Assembly: GCA_033558025.1 (NCBI GenBank)
Contig: JAUCEF010000004.1
Coordinates: 3,286,001-3,350,000 of the forward strand
Direction: 5' to 3'
From: Phytophthora sp. 'mugwort'
Lineage: Eukaryota > Oomycota > Peronosporomycetes > Peronosporales > Peronosporaceae
Length of the DNA stretch: 64,000 nt
Part shown: piece after piece, positions 1-11,029 of the stretch
Layout: each line of letters starts with the position of its first letter
Numbering within the stretch: the first letter of the stretch is position 1
The notes under the pieces: model-generated
Told to the model about the DNA's origin: nothing
Database searches by the model: none
Seen by the model: the letters and a program-made list of their open reading frames with translations, nothing else
Position numbers and translations under genes: made by a program

Positions 1-2888
1 CCGTGAGGCCGGCGATCGGAGACGTTGTGAGCATGCGCGTGCTGTAGATTCCAGGTTGTTCGGCCGGGTATGATTTCAAAATGAGACCTATTTTTTCTGT
101 TCATCGTGTGGTATCGATCTGAATGACGGAAGGCGAAAATCGGTGTCCTCCAGTAGAACGAGCGAGAATAAACAGAGAATAAACATGTGCATCCACTTAG
201 CCGTTGTGAAGGTATTCCGTGCGAAAAATGTTAGAAGAAATCTAGTGATTTGTATCTGCGGAAAGAATGATGAGAGAGGGCGGCAGCAGGCAGTGCAACG
301 GCATTATCGTAACCCACCTAATATGGGAGTTCCATCACAGCGAGCGAGGGGACATCGGGGATAAGGAGGTCATTCGCAAATTTGCATCGATGCCGACAAC
401 ATAAGAGCTTCTGCAAGCTGAGAAGAGGGCGCAAGACCGAAGAAGAAGCGCGGCCTCCGGTTCGAGATGCGGAAACGGGTCGCTCCTTAATTGCCGACAC
501 TGCACCAGCAGCGACGGAGAACATTATTGTCGAGATGTGCATCCTTCGCATTGAGGAATTTGTCATGTTTTCGGGTGGAGTTGATTGACCGTGATTTAGA
601 ACCCCAGTGTGAAGCACTCACGGGGACATTTGCTGTTCTTGACGTGGCCCGCCGCAGAAGTTCATCTTCGTGTTGACGATTTGGAAAAATCGAAACCCGA
701 GTTGAACCGCCTCCAATTTCGCCGTGGCTTCAGCTACTGGTTTGAGAAGGTTCACTCGTTACGACTTATGTACGGAAATCCCACCGGAAGTATGCAGATT
801 CGGGACCGGCTCCGTGTAGCCCCGCTTCCACTCGCAGCAAGTGAAACAAAGCCACATCCAACCTTGCCGCGCGGGCTGGGCATGTCTCGAGTAGTGACGA
901 CTCCCCCGCTACGCTATCTCAAGAAGAACGCGCTTCTGCGCTATGCACGTCGACTCAGTTCGAGGAAGGAGCGTCTACTATCGTGTCACTAGTAGCGAAG
1001 AAGTCGGCAAAGCGCGTATCAAGCAAGGATGACAGCAGCATGGAGGCATCGAAGAGATCGCGCAAGGGCAACGGTAAGGCGCTGTGTTTCGAGACACCTC
1101 GGTAAACGACGCGCTCGATGGAAGCGGCGTGAGTGTTCACAAGGAAGATTGGACGCCACAGAACGTTGCAGTTTCGTATTGCTCGCGTTGTTATTGGAGT
1201 TTCTGCTGTATATTGAAACTCTATATTGAAATCCAAACGAAAAAATACCGACTTATGCCTGCCAAAGTTTGCACTTCTCCACAAGTTGCTTTTTTACAAT
1301 GAAAAAAAAAAAGCACGCATTTCGAAGTAGATTTGAAATCAGTTATACTGTATTTGCCGCAACTGGAGGAGAGCGTTATTCCATTAAAAAATAGAAGCGT
1401 CGGTGATACTTAGCTGGTGTAAAAGGCTTCACACAAATGTTGGCCCTTCGCGCTACTTGTGAGATTGCAGTTAGATAAATAGGCACACTATGATGAAGAG
1501 GATTGGGGACCATAGATATTAAAGGTGCAGAGCTTTATACCGCAGCGTGTATTACCGCAGGGGTACTGAGCGATTCTTCGGGGCTAGCATCCATGGGCTG
1601 TATGGAAACAACGGGCAGGAAGTAGCGACAGGATTCGGAGTAGCGTGAGCCGACAGAACAAAACGGTAAGTCCATCCTCAACGAGGGCACATTTCTGGCG
1701 ATATCTTTAATTCGATACGATATCGTCGACCGTGAATCTGCGCCGGGTGTAAGCCTCAGATACTTGGGAGCGCACATGTTCCTAAGAGGGACGAAGACGG
1801 CATGCGAATGTTAATGTGAGTTGGAAATTTTAAACGAGCTCGGCGTTGGCAGGCAAACGGTGAGTTGCAGCAGTAGATAGTGCTGTAAGGAAGTTAAGGC
1901 TCGAGGGGATGAGCAATGTCGCCATCCATGCTCGAGCGGGTTGTCTGTGGAAATGAAACTGCCGGCTTACGGATCCATGGCGAGCTCATTCACAGCAGCG
2001 GAGGCTGCGAGTTGTATGCAGGTGTGAAGAGCATGCAAGCATTTAAGATTTTGGGCGGATGCTGGCGCCTCCGGAGATACGACTGGACGTTCCCCTTCTT
2101 CGGCGTGTTGAAGACGTGGTGGCGTTCATCGCGCAATGCACTTCAGAAAACAAGGAGAAACTGTCCCTAGAAATGTGTTGCCAAGGCTTAAGAAAGAGAG
2201 AAGTGCTGGTTGCTAGACCTGCTCGATAGGTGTGCCGAGCTGGATTGGGGTTGTTGGAAATTTCATCGAGTGAATACCTAGTTGAACGATCAAACGGCCC
2301 AACAGGTTTGCGTTCAACCCGACCGTGTGGAAGGGCATAAGCTCCTCGGGAAATGTCCACGGAGGTGTTCTGTACCAGCTTGATAATGCGTGCACTCTGC
2401 GCTTCTTCAAGCGAGGGCCTATCGTAGTTGCAGACTTCGGCATCGTCATGCCTGCGATGAACATGGACTTCCAACTGATTCCGTGAGTGCGAAGGACGTC
2501 GCGAAACAGATTAACGAGGGAGGTGTTGACAGCGCGGATGCGGTGAACGCTATATTTGCGGGGTAATACAAGAAAGAGCTTCGTTTTTTAAAGGTAGTGG
2601 CCTCCGGGGCAACTACCATATAAATACATGGAGCTGCGCAGACTTCCATATCCTTTGTTTCATAGCAGATGTCCGTTGAATTCGTTTTATCTTTCCGTGT
2701 TGGTTTGTTTAATGATGTTCGATAGCTTTATATCGACTAAACTGCATGTATTAATCAGTGAAAATACAGAACCGTTTTTGTAAATCAAGCACTTTCGAAT
2801 TGGCTCAGCAAGGGAAAATGTGATCCAAGAAACAGAAAACTCAGAAGTCCGACGAGGCGCGTCGTAACCCGACTCAAAGCGTTCTTCT
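1..2888. other. No recognisable gene; probable degenerate repeat DNA
   Basis: I read both strands and found only short open frames with no recognisable domain, no convincing start context and no spliceable series. The longest plus-strand frame (609-992) has no family I know. Because the next 14 kb is transposon debris, I infer that this stretch is also old repeat or intergenic DNA, but nothing in it proves that. Confidence 0.4.
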
Positions 2889-4105
2889 TTGGGAGCGCGT
2901 GCAGTTCGGATTGATCTGGCTGCGTCTGATACGTTGTCGTTAGTAACTACAGTCCAAAGTGCAACAAGAAACCAAGCTTCAACGTCGTTTTTTTATAGTA
3001 CTAGTGTTCGTTCATGGTATAATGGAACAAACGATCCGCTCTCTACATCATCAACTAGCGAAGCTGTTGTTCGTCATGGAGAATCGATAACACCATTGCA
3101 GCGTGCTCCAAGATATCAAGTAGCTGATTTGTTCTTTGAGAGCGTCGAGGTTCGATCTTGGTACAACGGGTTAGCTGGCACTCTTCCAACAATAACACCA
3201 GGTTGTCTTAGCGCTGACGTGGTTGCAGCGTGTGATCAAGTTCAAACTAGTTGCCGACACATCAGCGTATTGCTGATTCGACACCGCACTGTTGCGATGA
3301 TTCTGAGTCGAGCCACACGAGTATCCAATTGGATACAGCATCGCTACAGAACATTGGAGCGTCGCCCGGTCGCCGGAAAGACAATCTATACACTGAAACT
3401 GAGCTATTTGAAATGGATACGAAATTGGAGTTCGCGGTTTCGTCTGAAGCCCGCGTACAAGAAATCAAAGGCGAGGCTGTTGGGTTAATGGCATCGGTGT
3501 CAGAGGAAATGAAGGCGTGCGGAGTACGTGAGTTACGTTGTCTACAGAGTGATATTACGGCAAAGTTTTGACAGACGAGTTTATTGCGGTGAGTTGTCTC
3601 ACACATTTTTAAGGCTGTTTTTAATCTAACACTCGGCCTTGTCACGCTGATGAGACGCTGCCTTACAGTGCATCCTAATGCAAATATACCAGACAAGATT
3701 TGGGAGCAAAATACGACGCCTCTGAAGCCGACCCGCGTCTCAAAGGACTATTTCTTTATTGTCCCTGTAAGTGCCTAATATTGTCTTGCGCACATTTGCG
3801 GTTGACGCAGCCTGTTGTGCTGTACACCTATCATCAAGACGGCACACACCATCACCATGGACGTTTGTGATATTTGCCGGAAACATGTTGAGAGTCAAAA
3901 GTATACCGTACCTCCAAGTTTTGGCATCGCAAACGGTAAATATATCGGTCAGTTGCCGAATAAGTACAAGGCTATCGGTCGAACAGATGAGCAAGCTATC
4001 GTGGTTGTCTTACCGTGTGTGTCGCTGTCGGTTGTAACTGGAGGAGCGTGCCAGACAATTGAGTCGCGAACGCGAGAGCTTAATCCCGAGGTAGCATTTC
4101 GATGA
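2889..4105 (+). mobile_element. Helitron N-terminal fragment (DUF6570-like region), degenerate
   Basis: Coding sense is spread over several plus frames broken by stops and shifts. Around 3640-3770 one frame reads RRCLTVHPNANIPDKIWE and then SKDYFFIVPV. From 3850 another frame reads DVCDICRKHV, FGIANGKYIGQLP and LPCVSLSVVTGG. A two-Cys motif followed by an 'IANG-x-IGQLP' block is the pattern of the DUF6570 region that precedes the Helitron-like N-terminal domain in RepHel proteins (family knowledge, from memory). The earlier part (2889-3571) has a 199-residue open frame and an overlapping 106-residue frame that may be further N-terminal sequence, but I cannot identify it. Coding sense stops near 4105, where gypsy gag begins. 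The matching central Helitron part resumes at about 11.0 kb, so I infer one element split by a retrotransposon. It is not functional as it stands. Confidence 0.55.
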
Positions 4106-4560
4106 TAGCCCTCTCCGTTTCGAACTACGTAGTAGTGCCAGAAGCAGTGTCTTTAACAGTATTTATGGAGGGCCTCCGCACTGGTGTGGCCAGGACGAAA
4201 GTCTTCCGCACTCACCCTTCCGCTTTTGAAGAGGCCGTGAGAGTGGCGTTGAACGCCTAGTTCAACCTCAGGTCGTCTCGACTTGGCTGGGGCGTTGCCA
4301 ACGCTACTCCGTCCGACGGACCGGTCCCTATGGACTTAGCTACGCTGAAGATGAGGAAACTGAGCTTCATGCTGTCGAGCGGCGTATGGGTGTTCGTCGG
4401 TGCTTCATCTGTCGAAGCACCACCCATCTGAGGGCAACCTGCCCGTCGCGCAGGTCGCATCAAGCCCCTACGAGCCTTCGTTCTCCATCGTGCCAACCCA
4501 TCGGCTCGTCGCGGGGAAACGGCGACACTCAGTAGGCGCGGGGCACCCTGCTGGGGGAAG
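4106..4560 (+). pseudogene. gag C-terminal fragment with zinc knuckle
   Basis: One frame reads VSLTVFMEGLRTGVARTKVF and then SAFEEAVRVALNA, the end of the gypsy capsid region, followed by a stop in place of a Glu codon. After a frame change, CFICRSTTHLRATC at about 4.41 kb fits the CCHC knuckle C-x2-C-x4-H-x4-C that binds packaged RNA. The upstream matrix and capsid parts are absent. Frame changes and internal stops make this a pseudogene piece of the surrounding retrotransposon. Confidence 0.75.
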
Positions 4561-4572
4561 AACTGAGTTCTG

Positions 4573-4985
4573 TTGAGCCTCATGGAGGTGGAGGCCAACA
4601 GGGCCCAGCCCCGGAGAGAGCCGTACTCTAACACGGAACGTGTATGCAAGCCGGGCTTGCTCGTCGTTGAGGCGACGGTGAAGGGCTTTGAGAAGACATG
4701 GATCATATTGATCAATTCCGGAGCGTCGGGCAACTACGCTCGACGCTCCACGATGGAAGGCAGTCATCAATACGCTGAGGCGCTCCGGGAGCGCAGGAGT
4801 GGCATCATCACAGTTCGCCTAGCGACGGGACCCGTGTCACGGTGCCTAAGGTTCCTGTGAACCTGGGCGTGAAGTTTCTCGACTTCGATAGCGTGGAACG
4901 CTGTCTGATCCTGGACCTGGATTCGAGGTACGACCTCATCCTAGGCATGGCATGGCTGGAACGCCATGAGACATGGATTGATTGA
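4573..4985 (+). pseudogene. Retroviral-type aspartic protease, broken
   Basis: Residues VEATVKGFEKTWIILINSGA and the following SGNYAR match the start of gypsy proteases, in which the active site normally reads Asp-Ser-Gly-Ala-Ser. Here the catalytic Asp is Asn (NSGAS), so the enzyme should be dead even if translated. The frame stops at 4860, and coding sense resumes in a shifted frame with VPVNLGVKFLDFD, then YDLILGMAWLERH (the conserved flap and 'D-x-ILGM-x-WL' block), ending at a stop near 4985. It would have processed the Gag-Pol polyprotein. Confidence 0.72.
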
Positions 4986-5190
4986 AGGTTGAAGACCTTG
5001 GGCGCAACGCGCTTTACTCCTGGTGGAGCTTTGGCGAGTCATGAACCCACCTCTGTTAGGAAGCAAAAGCGCTTTTGGCGCGGGCACTGGACCGAGTAGG
5101 TCAACGTGTTGGACATCGGAGTATCCGAAGTTGTAGATACTGAAGATGTCGAGGACAAGAGCCCCGAGCAGAGCTTATGGGCTGTGATTG

Positions 5191-5486
5191 GAGCGGCAGG
5201 AAACCCGCTGGGTGACACAGGTGACATGTGGCACGACAACGACACTCGTCATGATGACGGTGTGTCGTTACACGCCATGCGTGGCGTGGCCGGCAGTATG
5301 CCGGGGCATCACGGCCGCGGGCCTCAGGATGCACGTGGAGCGGCAGGCAATCCGCTGGGTTAACCGACGTCATGGTGACATTGGTCACGACAGTGACACT
5401 CATCACGACGACGAGTTGTCGCTACACGCCATGCGTGGTGTGGTCGGCCGTGGGCCGGGTCATCAAGGTCGAGGGACCACTGATGG
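5191..5486 (+). repeat. Imperfect direct repeat, period about 147 bp, in the PR-RT linker
   Basis: The string gagcggcagg at 5191 recurs at 5338, and the following about 147 bases are recognisably the same: both copies contain acacgccatgcgtgg and Asp/His-rich coding sense (HDND-THxDD). The period is a multiple of three, so the duplication was originally in frame. The second copy is now read in a different frame because of a later indel. Confidence 0.7.
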
Positions 5487-5711
5487 AGGTGACGTGGCAC
5501 GTAATTCACGGGGTGGAGGCTGCGAGCATTGCAGCTCTGCGACAGTTGTCGGTCAAGGCATACCAGTCTCGGGTGAAACGCACACGGCGCAAGCACCTGG
5601 AGACGCAGATGATGTGACGGTTAGGACCTCTCCGAGGCAAACAGTCTCAGCGGGGAGAGGCTACGACGTCAAGCGTCAGCCATAAGATGCAGTGCGTCTG
5701 ATGCGTCTAGC

Positions 5712-6975
5712 ATGACGAGTGAAGATACTCCTGGTGATAGCGAGCAGCTATATACACTCGTCAACGGAGTGACAGCGGAAGTCGATGGCGACATCAGTCT
5801 AGAGACTATGCCCACTGCGGCCTCTCTGTTGGAGCTGGACAAGATGTCCATGGCCGAGTTCGGTGACGCCTTTAAGGCCGGCGAGTTAGCCGAGTTGGTC
5901 GTTCTACGACCTGAAGAGGAGTTAAACTCGTCGTCGCTTTTGGATAAAGCAGTCCTTGAGGACACCAAGAAGAAGGCGCTGCATGCGCGGGCAGGAACCT
6001 CGATCAATGACCCCTCGGATCCGTACTACGCTTTGGTAAAGGAATATCAAGACGTGGTCTCGAAGGAACTTCCCACGAGGCTACCTCCGGATCGAGGTGT
6101 ACGTCATGAGATTGACCTGGTTCCGGGAACTAAATACTGCATGACAAAGCAGTGGCCTTTACCACGAGAACAGTGTGACGTCATTGACGCGTTCTTCCGT
6201 GCTAAGCACGAGGCGGGTATGTTGCGCGAGAGCAAGTCTCCGCACTCAACGCCTACGTTCTGTGTCAGAAAGCCGAATGGCAAGTGCCGAATCGTTCATG
6301 CTTTTAATAAGCTCAACGCGGCCACCATTCCGGTGCAATGCCTATTCCTAGGAAGGATGTTCTCCAGAACAACATGACGGGTTGTACGGTGTACAGTGCC
6401 CTCGACGTGGTCGATGGATACTATCAATTGCTCATGCGAGCAAGCGATATTCCGCTTACGGCGGTCAGCACTCCGAGCGGTATGCTCTGGGAGTGGCTAT
6501 TAATGCCCCAAGGGCTTTCGAACGCGCCTGCGACGTTCAATTGTCTTGTGACGCAACTGTTCAGCCCCACAGGGCGTATGCTTAGACATACTTCGACGAT
6601 ATATTCGTCCACAGTCGTGCGGAGCAAGGAAAGACTGATGTGGAGAACCACATTGAGCACTTGCGAGCGGTGCTCGAGTGCATCCGCACACACAAGTTGT
6701 ATGCCAATCTTGACAAGTGTGTCTTCGGCGCTGAAGAGATCCCCTTTCTGGGATGCTTCATTGGGAAGCGAGGCCTTCGAGCGGATCCCGCTAAGGTCAA
6801 GGCCATTGTAGACTGGCCGGTTCCAATGAACCAGAAAGACTTACGGAAGTGGCTTGGCCTGGCCAATACTTGCACAAGTACACCAAGAACTATGTTGAGG
6901 TGGCAAGGCCACTATCCAATCTCCTTAAGAAGGATGTGGACTGGTGTTGGGACACCAGACATCAAGCGGCTTTTG
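5712..6975 (+). pseudogene. gypsy reverse transcriptase, frameshifted
   Basis: The intact part (5712-6377) ends with the RT N-terminus: ELPTRLPPDRGVRHEIDLVP, then KPNGKCRIVHAFNKLN. After a frame change near 6.37 kb come YSALDVVDGYYQ (catalytic motif A, Asp in ALD), LMPQGLSNAPATFN and, after a stop near 6.59 kb, TYFDDIFVHSRAE, the Y/F-x-DD active site. LDKCVFGAEEIPFLGCFIG and LRADPAKVKAIVDWPVP close the palm and thumb. The enzyme would copy element RNA into DNA. At least three lesions make it inactive. Confidence 0.85.
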
Positions 6976-7435
6976 AAGCCATGAAGGAGAGTCTCCTTCA
7001 GGCACCGATCCTGATCGTCCTTTCAGTGTCGTCTATGACGCGTCGGACTTTGCCATCGGCAGTGCTTTGTTGCAAGCAGACGCTAAAGGGCGTGAACGCG
7101 TGATCGCGTTTGAATCTCGCCAGCTTAAGGCTGCTGAGCAGAACTATCCGGTTCATGACAAAGAGCTACTTGCGATGAAGTATGCAGTTCATGACAAAGA
7201 GCTACTTGCGATGAAGTATGCGCTCGTCAAATTCAGGATTCACCTGCTCGGCTCCAAGCCGTTTGTGATCTACACTGATCATGCGTCGCTACGCACTGCG
7301 ACGCAGTCGCCTCACCTCTCCCAGAGAATGGCCCGCTAGCTCTCCTTCTTTGTGGAGTACAACTTCGAGGTGAAGTACAAGCCTGGCAGGCAGAACGTCT
7401 TGGCCGATGCGTTATCATGCAGGCCAGAGTATGAG
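6976..7435 (+). pseudogene. gypsy RNase H, with internal 36-bp duplication
   Basis: After a further frame change the sequence reads VIAFESRQLKAAEQNYPVHD, KELLAMKYAL, then IYTDHASLRT and, past a stop at about 7338, VEYNFEVKYKPGRQNVLADA. This is the gypsy RNase HI domain (ESR-x-L, HDKELLA, T/YTDH, KPG-x-NVLADALSR). The domain normally removes template RNA. A 36-base unit encoding VHDKELLAMKYA is present twice in tandem (7151-7186 and 7187-7221), adding twelve residues to the fold. Confidence 0.85.
7151..7221 (+). repeat. 36-bp tandem duplication inside RNase H
   Basis: Copy 1 is 7151-7186 and copy 2 is 7187-7221. The first 35 bases are identical. The unit is in frame and repeats VHDKELLAMKYA. 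Lack of divergence between copies means the duplication is recent compared with the other damage. Confidence 0.9.
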
Positions 7436-7599
7436 ATCGCTCACGTCACGACGGTGACTTCGTCTGTGACAGACTTGATCCGCGCGGCGTACGTGCGTGA
7501 CGAGTCCTGCGTAGCTCTGCTACATGCGGTAGGAAGCGCGGAGTTTGCTAACTCAGACATTAAGCTGTCAGCGCGGTTGCGCGAGGCTACATCGATACA

Positions 7600-8335
7600 C
7601 TCTCGATGAGGGCCTATGTACTACGGTACTAGTCCAGAAGACATCCCACGTGTCGTGGTTCCTCACGAAGAGGACCTCAAGTATCGTATCCTCTATGAGG
7701 CACATGATACCCCACTTGGCGGTCGTTTCGGTCGAGAAAAGCCTACAGCTTGGTGAGCTCCCACTACTGGTGGCCGAAGCTTTACAAGTGGGTCAGTACG
7801 TATGTACGCACGTGTGAGACGTGTCAACGGGTTAAACCCTCGCCACACTCGGCTGCGCCGTTGGCCAGCTTGTTTGTACCCACGGGGTGTTATAATCCAT
7901 GAGTATGGACTTTGTGTTCGGCCTGCCACGGGATTCGGTGGGCAACACGGGCATCGTGGCCTTGTCGACCGATTGAGCAAGATGGCTCATTTAGCGGTGA
8001 TGCGGACTCCATCGATGGAGAAGGAACAACCACGCTGTTCATGGATCGTTTCTTTCAACAGCATGGTCCACCAGAGGCAATTGTCTCGGATCGAGATCCC
8101 CGTTTCACGGGTAAGTTTTGGACGTTGGTCTTTAAGGTGCTCGGCACTCCACTGACATGTCCACAGCGGATCATCCGCGGACCGATGGTCAGACTGAACG
8201 CGTGAATCGCGTAGCTGAATACATGCTTCGAAGCGTCTGTGCAGACAAACACAAGCAAGGGAGCTCGATGCTCCCACTCGTTGCGTTTTTACATTGAACA
8301 ATGCCTCGACAGGCTTCACCTCGTTCTATTTGAAC
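7600..8335 (+). pseudogene. gypsy integrase (zinc-binding and DDE core), frameshifted
   Basis: Frame pieces read EAHDTPLGGRFG and then CETCQRV (second half of the HHCC finger). SMDFVFGLPRDSVGN follows in a different frame, with VDRLSKMAH, QQHGPPEAIVSDRDPRF and finally QTERVNR. The Asp in MDF, the Asp in SDRD and the Glu in QTERVN are the DDE catalytic triad, so all three core residues survive although they lie in different frames. Integrase would insert the cDNA into chromosomes. The reading frame is broken several times. Confidence 0.82.
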
Positions 8336-9115
8336 GGTCTCACACACGTTCGCATCCCGCTGACGCCACCACTCCGTGGTTCTGGGCTTGGTGGGGGGGA
8401 TAGCCAACGGGCTAGCTGATATCAGCCCAGCTGCAGTTCGCAGGCAAGTTGACACGGTCGTGTCTACGCGTTTAAGTGTCTTACGACAAGTACGCGATGC
8501 GATGGCGAAAGCCAAGATGTTCAAAAGGAACAGGCTGATGCAAAGCGCAGAAGCAACATTGAAGTGTTTAACGTGTGTGACAAAGTTTTATTAAACGCTA
8601 AAAACCTACCTACACATGCAGTGGCTGCGGTCGTTAAGACCAAGTTGCGCCCGCGCTTCATTGGAAATTTTAAGGTCGTGGCCAGGAAGGGCCTTGCGTA
8701 CACGCTCAATCTTCCGAAGAAGATGCGTACACACCCCGTGTTTTACGTAGGCTTCCCTAAGCCATATCGAGACCCGGCTTGGGTGAGAGAGGAGGGTTTG
8801 GCGCCACAGCCGGTGGCTGGCCAAAGCGCTGGACAAGGAGGTCCAGCTGACCACGTAGCTCAGCGAGCGAACGGTCCAGCGCTTCGAAGCGACGATAGAG
8901 GATTGCTCCAGGAGCTCTAGGCGGCTGACAACCGAGGCAGGAGACTGAAACCAGTAAACCCGATGATGCACGGCATCGATCTCGTCAGCGAGACGGTCAC
9001 GATGACTCATCGCCCACTATAGCGAATCGAACAGGGTCTGCACCCGCCTCGACCGCTAGCAGATCACTGCGACTCGCAGCGCGAGGATCCAACCGGTCAT
9101 CGACCTCCACTGCCG

Positions 9116-9358
9116 TTGCGCGATGAGCAGGGAATTTCCCACTGGCATGTGGAACGCTTAGTAGCGCGGCGTCGTCGCCAAGGCCGTACCCAATATCTTG
9201 TGAAGTGGAGTGGTTATCCTCACTCACAGAATTCTTGGGAGTACGAGGTTCCCCTCCGGCAAGATTGCCCTGACGTCGTGGACGCTTTCGATCGACGCGA
9301 CAAGCAGAGCCCCGAGGGCCAGCGACAGAGGCGTCGCTCGCCTGGAGCTTGCCGGTAA
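9116..9358 (+). pseudogene. Chromodomain at the integrase C-terminus
   Basis: The frame reads HVERLVARRRRQGRTQYLVK, then WSGYPHSQNSWEYEVPL and CPDVVDAFD. This matches the chromodomain fold (V-E-x-I/L, Y-x-VKW-x-GY, SWE), with aromatic cage positions recognisable in YLVKW and SWEYE. In chromoviruses this domain guides insertion to particular chromatin marks. It lies about 800 bp beyond the integrase core, with the intervening linker out of frame, and is followed by non-coding sequence up to the LTR. Confidence 0.8.
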
Positions 9359-10605
9359 TAGCCGCTGGGGGCACAAGGCAGCAACAGAGCTGTCGCTCTG
9401 GTCTTGAAGAGGAGCGGCCTCACGAGCGTGAGAGCCGCTAGCTGTGACAGCAGAAACACCGAGTGCGAGAGAGCCCTGGGAGCGAGGTCGGTAGGCAGGG
9501 GGTAATTGGCGTTTCGCCTTGAGTTTTCGAGAACTCGAAACGGAGTCGACGTTCGACTCGAACATCAGTTTCACTAAAACTAGCCCGAAGGGCATCAATG
9601 GGAGAGAGCTTGCGAGCTCCTTCCACCCAACTTTGGAACTGTGCATCGTCTTCCCAAGACGTCTCTCCTGACAGGAGCACGACTGGGTAAGTCCGCATCG
9701 GTGGAACCGATTCGTGCCGAGCTTGAACTTGCCGGCGCTCACGATACCCGCCCTGAGTAGTCACTTGAGGAGTCAAATATCTCTCTCTCTGAGAAACTCT
9801 CGCGCGGCGAGCTCGTTGGGTGTTGCGGCCGACGGCCCAATCACATATGTGTTAAGCAACTCCGATGCTGCTCGGCGATCCACTACGCTGGGATCGTGAG
9901 GCTCAAAGCCATAGTCACGACGTGACGGAGTAAGCAATGGCCGATCCATAGGTCGCCTCTAACGTGGGAGCTGCGGATCAGTCGCGAGCTGTTGCTCCTG
10001 ACTTCGTCCAAAGGATTGGTGGCGACACTGATCCCCCGGGATCATCTCTTGTTCCCCGCGAAGGTAGAGGAGGAGCATTGCGCAGGACTCGTGGAGTCGA
10101 GAGCTCGAACGGATTCGAAGCGCGCAGTTGGCAGCGTGGGCTCGGCGAGGGACAGGGCTACTACCGGTCATGGACTCAGTGTAGTCGGCCTCCTCTTCAC
10201 CTTCCTCAAGGTCGTCAAAGAGGGTGTCTCGCGCAAAGCGTACGGGGCACTGCCTCCAGCGGCTTCGCCGCCTCCACTCATGGTCTTTTAACCGTATCGG
10301 CGCTTGTGTGCTGAGTGATACTCTCGCACCGAGCGCCACGAGGGTGCGGGTGGCGCACGGTCAGAGACCTCTCCCGTACGGTATGACGAGGATAACGAAG
10401 GTGTCGGAGACACAGAAGGGTTTATCCCGCGGCGAGGGCTGTTATCGCGAGGCGAACGAGGGAGATCAAAAGACCAATTGGCTGTTGACATCTGAGTGTG
10501 AACACTCAATGCGGAACAAACAGTGAAACGCTCTTGGAGCGGAAGGTTCCAGGCCTTTTCGATTGATGCAATCAGACCCTCTGGATACGGTTTGGTGGGG
10601 GAGAG

Positions 10606-10994
10606 TGTAACGGGGTTACACGAAGGTAACACAAGTGTAGCCGCGCTACGTGTCATCTCGTAGTAAGTGGTACTTGCTACCACTTGGATTAACGGGATTT
10701 CAGTACGTGGCCACAGGGCCACTCGATATGCATTTGACTAGGTTTAACTATGGTAGAGAGTTAGAGTCATACATTACACCACAGGCGGCTTCGCCGCAGA
10801 TAAGCAAACAAAGAGTTTTAGCATCAAAGAGACTACTGCCCTAGGTTTAGGAATACTGACTCTTTGAGTCTCTAGTGGTATAACTAGAGTGATGTAAGCC
10901 TCTGCGGAGACCTTAGGGGTTAGGATAACCACAGCTAAGACTCGGGGAGTCATATGTCTTCCTCTGATGCACTACGCTACGCAGCCCCGCTGCA
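10606..10994 (+). repeat. 3' LTR of the gypsy element, preceded by a polypurine tract
   Basis: The LTR is proposed to begin TGTAACGGGG at 10606 and end CCCCGCTGCA at 10994. The two ends are imperfect inverted copies (TG...CA rule), differing mainly by transitions. Immediately upstream, 10591-10605 is almost entirely G and A (with a T run before it), as expected for the plus-strand primer. No matching 5' LTR exists in the window, so LTR divergence cannot be used to date insertion. Confidence 0.65.
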
Positions 10995-11029
10995 ACTGAA
11001 ATCACTGCAAGTCGTGCTTCAAGGTTTGC

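Larger units (their letters stand above)
4106..10994 (+). mobile_element. Ty3/gypsy chromovirus-type LTR retrotransposon, 5'-truncated and degenerate
   Basis: The plus strand carries, in order, a gag C-terminus with zinc knuckle, aspartic protease, reverse transcriptase, RNase H, integrase (HHCC and DDE core) and a C-terminal chromodomain. These are followed by a purine-rich tract and a 3' LTR. This order (PR-RT-RH-INT) defines Ty3/gypsy, and the chromodomain places it in the chromovirus-like branch. No 5' LTR, primer-binding site or gag N-terminus is present: gag begins abruptly at about 4.11 kb beside Helitron sequence. Several frameshifts and stops interrupt pol (for example near 4.86, 6.37, 6.59 and 7.34 kb), and the protease catalytic Asp is replaced by Asn. 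It cannot be autonomous. It probably inserted into a Helitron and then lost its 5' part together with some Helitron sequence. Confidence 0.88.
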
